A DNA stretch of 64,000 nucleotides, taken from assembly GCA_022385805.1 (NCBI GenBank), contig MU277724.1:159905-223904 (forward strand), read 5' to 3'. Below, one piece after another: positions 62,149-64,000 of this stretch. A program made the position numbers and the translations under genes. The notes under the pieces were generated by a model, which saw nothing but the letters and a program-made list of their open reading frames with translations, was not told the origin of the DNA and made no database searches. Origin of the DNA: Pilatotrama ljubarskyi. Taxonomy: Eukaryota; Basidiomycota; Agaricomycetes; Polyporales; Polyporaceae. Numbering within the stretch: the first letter of the stretch is position 1; every line of letters begins with the position of its first letter.

Positions 62149-64000
62149 TATTGATGGTGGACCGTTTGCTGCGTAAGATGAACGCCGCCCATACCTTCTC
62201 TCGATGAGTTCTCAATCTACTTCTCTTCTAGGTCATGATCTGCGGGGCGTCATTGCGTGCGAGGCCGGATTCCAGGCTCCGTTCCTGACCCTACTGTACC
62301 TAGAGGGAATACTCACTACCTGCGTGAGTTCTCTTCTGTCTCGCGGACGACTTGTGGACCGCTCCGGTCGCGTTCATTTAGGAGGTCTTTGAATCGTCTG
62401 AGTTCAGGGGGCCGCCTTCCTGCGTGATGAAATCGCGCACCCTGACTACAGTCGCGACTTCCGCAGGACGCCCAAACCGCGAAAGGCGAGTGCTCTCCGG
62501 GCATGCGGTGCACAATTATAGCCTCTTGATACCTCGCGGCGGCGCTCTTTGTACGCAGGCGCATGAGGACTGATGAGAGGCGCATTCCCCTGATCTGTGA
62601 GGGCGAATTCTGCAGGTCCGCCTGATAGTGATTGACGCCACTGGTGCGCGCACCGCATTCCCTCGCTGAGGAGTTGTCGAGGTCGCTGCCGAGGTCGTGA
62701 CACGAACCTCTGATTTGCCGGACGGCCTCGAAGTCTAGTATCGCACTGTCCATACGCACGTTATTTCCGCCGCGCCGAGTGCAGAGCCGGGGCTCCGCAC
62801 AACCCTGCGCGTCCACGCCGGTGGCCGTGCACGAAGGACGGAAGCCCGGGGTCAGGAAGGCTGCGAAAGTTGCGGCATGGGAGGTCGGTACGGGCACGAT
62901 CGTCAATATAGAGCTGCACAACTCACCGGATAGGACGACTTGAGGCGGCCGGCGGCGTGCTCTGTCCCCTATAAACCCGGGCTGTTCGGCGTGGCACGAG
63001 ACTATCGTGACAGCCTCCGCTGGAAAGGCTTGGGTGCTCCAAGTCCCTCCAGCCCGCGACCAGTCCGAGCCCGCTGGACTGCTCCTGTAGCAGGGCTGGT
63101 GTAACGGTGAGCGAACGCTCGACGTATGCGCAGACGTGACCATGTGCAAGCAAGTTGACGGGATCTCAGCTTCCATACCCAAGTCGATGGCATCGACGAC
63201 GGAGGCTTCCAGCGACGTCCTGCCATGCTACTGTCAAAGCGGTACAGCACCTCCAGCTCGACGACCGTGGCTTCATACCCATACCGGCAATCCTTTCTCG
63301 AAGTGCGTAATGGTCAGGAATATGTGTCCATGCTCCCGGTTAGTCGTCGCGACGAGCGCAGACCCAGACATCATTGCGTGGTATCATCCTCCTCTGACTG
63401 TGCGTCATGCAGCCGATGACGACGGAGGAAGACTTGCTACAAGAAGGCCTCCTGGACGATGCCCCAGCCTACGACGAGCACGGGGACGTCCTTCCCCGAA
63501 AACCTCACCAGAAAATCCTACAGGCAATTGTCGTAAGAGCCTCCTCATGAATCAGAAGTCCGACGCTGACGACGTTGTGCAGGCCTTTGTTCAAAGACTG
63601 CGACAGCGCCTGCAACGCGCCCCACGTCGACGGCGTTAGGCCCAATACTCTGTACTACCCCTGGCCGAACTCGATATGCCATTTGCGAAGTTCGTTCTGG
63701 GGTTACCCTAGGGCCTACTATTCCTGTGTCCAGTATACAGTAGTTCGCAGCCTGCTGGTGCTTCCTTGCCTCGCGTTCTGCTACCGCAGGTACTACTAAG
63801 GGAGGGATAGTCATTTGCTCGGCATGGTGTCATTGGATCGGGCGCGGTTTGATGATGATGATGCATGATGCGCGAGCAGAGGCAGGATGTGCATTACTAT
63901 CCCTATGTCGGAGATTCCTAAAATGCATCTCGAGGGCGCTAGTCTCGGGACGGCCTCTTGATACCCTCCCGAGCCGGTTCGGAGGTGGGACCGAGTGCTC
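62149..64000. other. Unresolved region with plus-strand exon-like pieces
   Basis: Four plus-strand pieces look coding. They are 62204-62323 (MSSQSTSLLGHDLRGVIACE, then a gtgagt donor), 62408-62507 (GAAFLRDEIAHPDYSRDFRR, TPKPRKASALRAC), about 62782-62941 (STPVAVHEGRKPGVRKAAKV, AAWEVGTGTIVNIELHNSPD) and 63407-63640 (MTTEEDLLQEGLLDDAPAYD, DEHGDVLPRKPHQKILQAIV joined over an intron to AFVQRLRQRLQRAPRRRR-stop). The first two join in phase; later junctions do not. A 288-codon minus-strand frame (62316-63182) opposes them. No family recognised. It could be one diverged gene, two small genes or a decayed gene. After 63640 only a short GAT repeat (about 63850) was noted. Confidence 0.35.

Noticed and set aside
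62316..63182. 288-codon minus-strand frame downstream of SLX1
   Set aside because: Composition is irregular and plus-strand pieces in the same interval look better; kept only as an alternative in the unresolved region.

Overview
The window looks like a draft nuclear contig from an agaricomycete basidiomycete. The signs are GC-rich DNA, protein genes broken by many 45-65 nt GT-AG introns, tight and often divergent packing, fungal-type FunK1 kinase remnants, an Ert1-type Zn2Cys6/PAS regulator and an intron-containing tRNA-Asn. A 930-base run of N (14303-15232) is an assembly gap. All gene models are my own reading of splice sites and conserved motifs.

Left part (1-12.4 kb): the 5' part of a TPR/DUF4470 gene running off the left edge (copy 1, -), tRNA-Asn(GUU) (-), the gluconeogenic regulator ERT1 (+, with a 652-nt intron carrying a MITE-like insert), a PH/EF-hand/X/Y/C2 phosphoinositide phospholipase C (+) and an unrecognised small gene at 10133-10980 (+). 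Middle-left (12.4-18.2 kb): a repeat island with a 448-bp hAT-like non-autonomous element (43/45 matching terminal inverted repeats, 8-bp target duplication), two 5'-truncated FunK1 kinase remnants on either side of the gap, and an 80-residue conserved small membrane protein divergent from PEX3.

Middle (18.4-28.4 kb): PEX3 (+), a Gfo/Idh/MocA oxidoreductase with two micro-exons (-), a GH1 beta-glucosidase without signal peptide and with a lysine-rich tail (+), and a small coiled-coil/proline-rich protein (+). Then 29-43.3 kb holds three more TPR/DUF4470 paralogues: copy 2 (-), copies 3 and 4 (+). Copies 2 and 3 form an inverted pair around a DUF2461 gene (-). Copy 3 carries two reading-frame breaks.

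Right part (43.8-64 kb): acetyl-CoA synthetase (-), an ABCC/MRP full transporter (-), the fork-protection protein TOF1/Timeless (-) and the SLX1 nuclease subunit (+). TOF1 and SLX1 share a 399-bp promoter holding two ACGCGT (MluI cell-cycle box) sequences, one inside a 32-nt palindrome. The last 1.8 kb contains plus-strand exon-like pieces that I could not assemble.

Functional links: ERT1 and acetyl-CoA synthetase both belong to growth on C2/C3 carbon; TOF1 and SLX1 both belong to replication-fork maintenance. The most unusual content is the DUF4470 paralogue cluster, whose function in fungi is not known to me.
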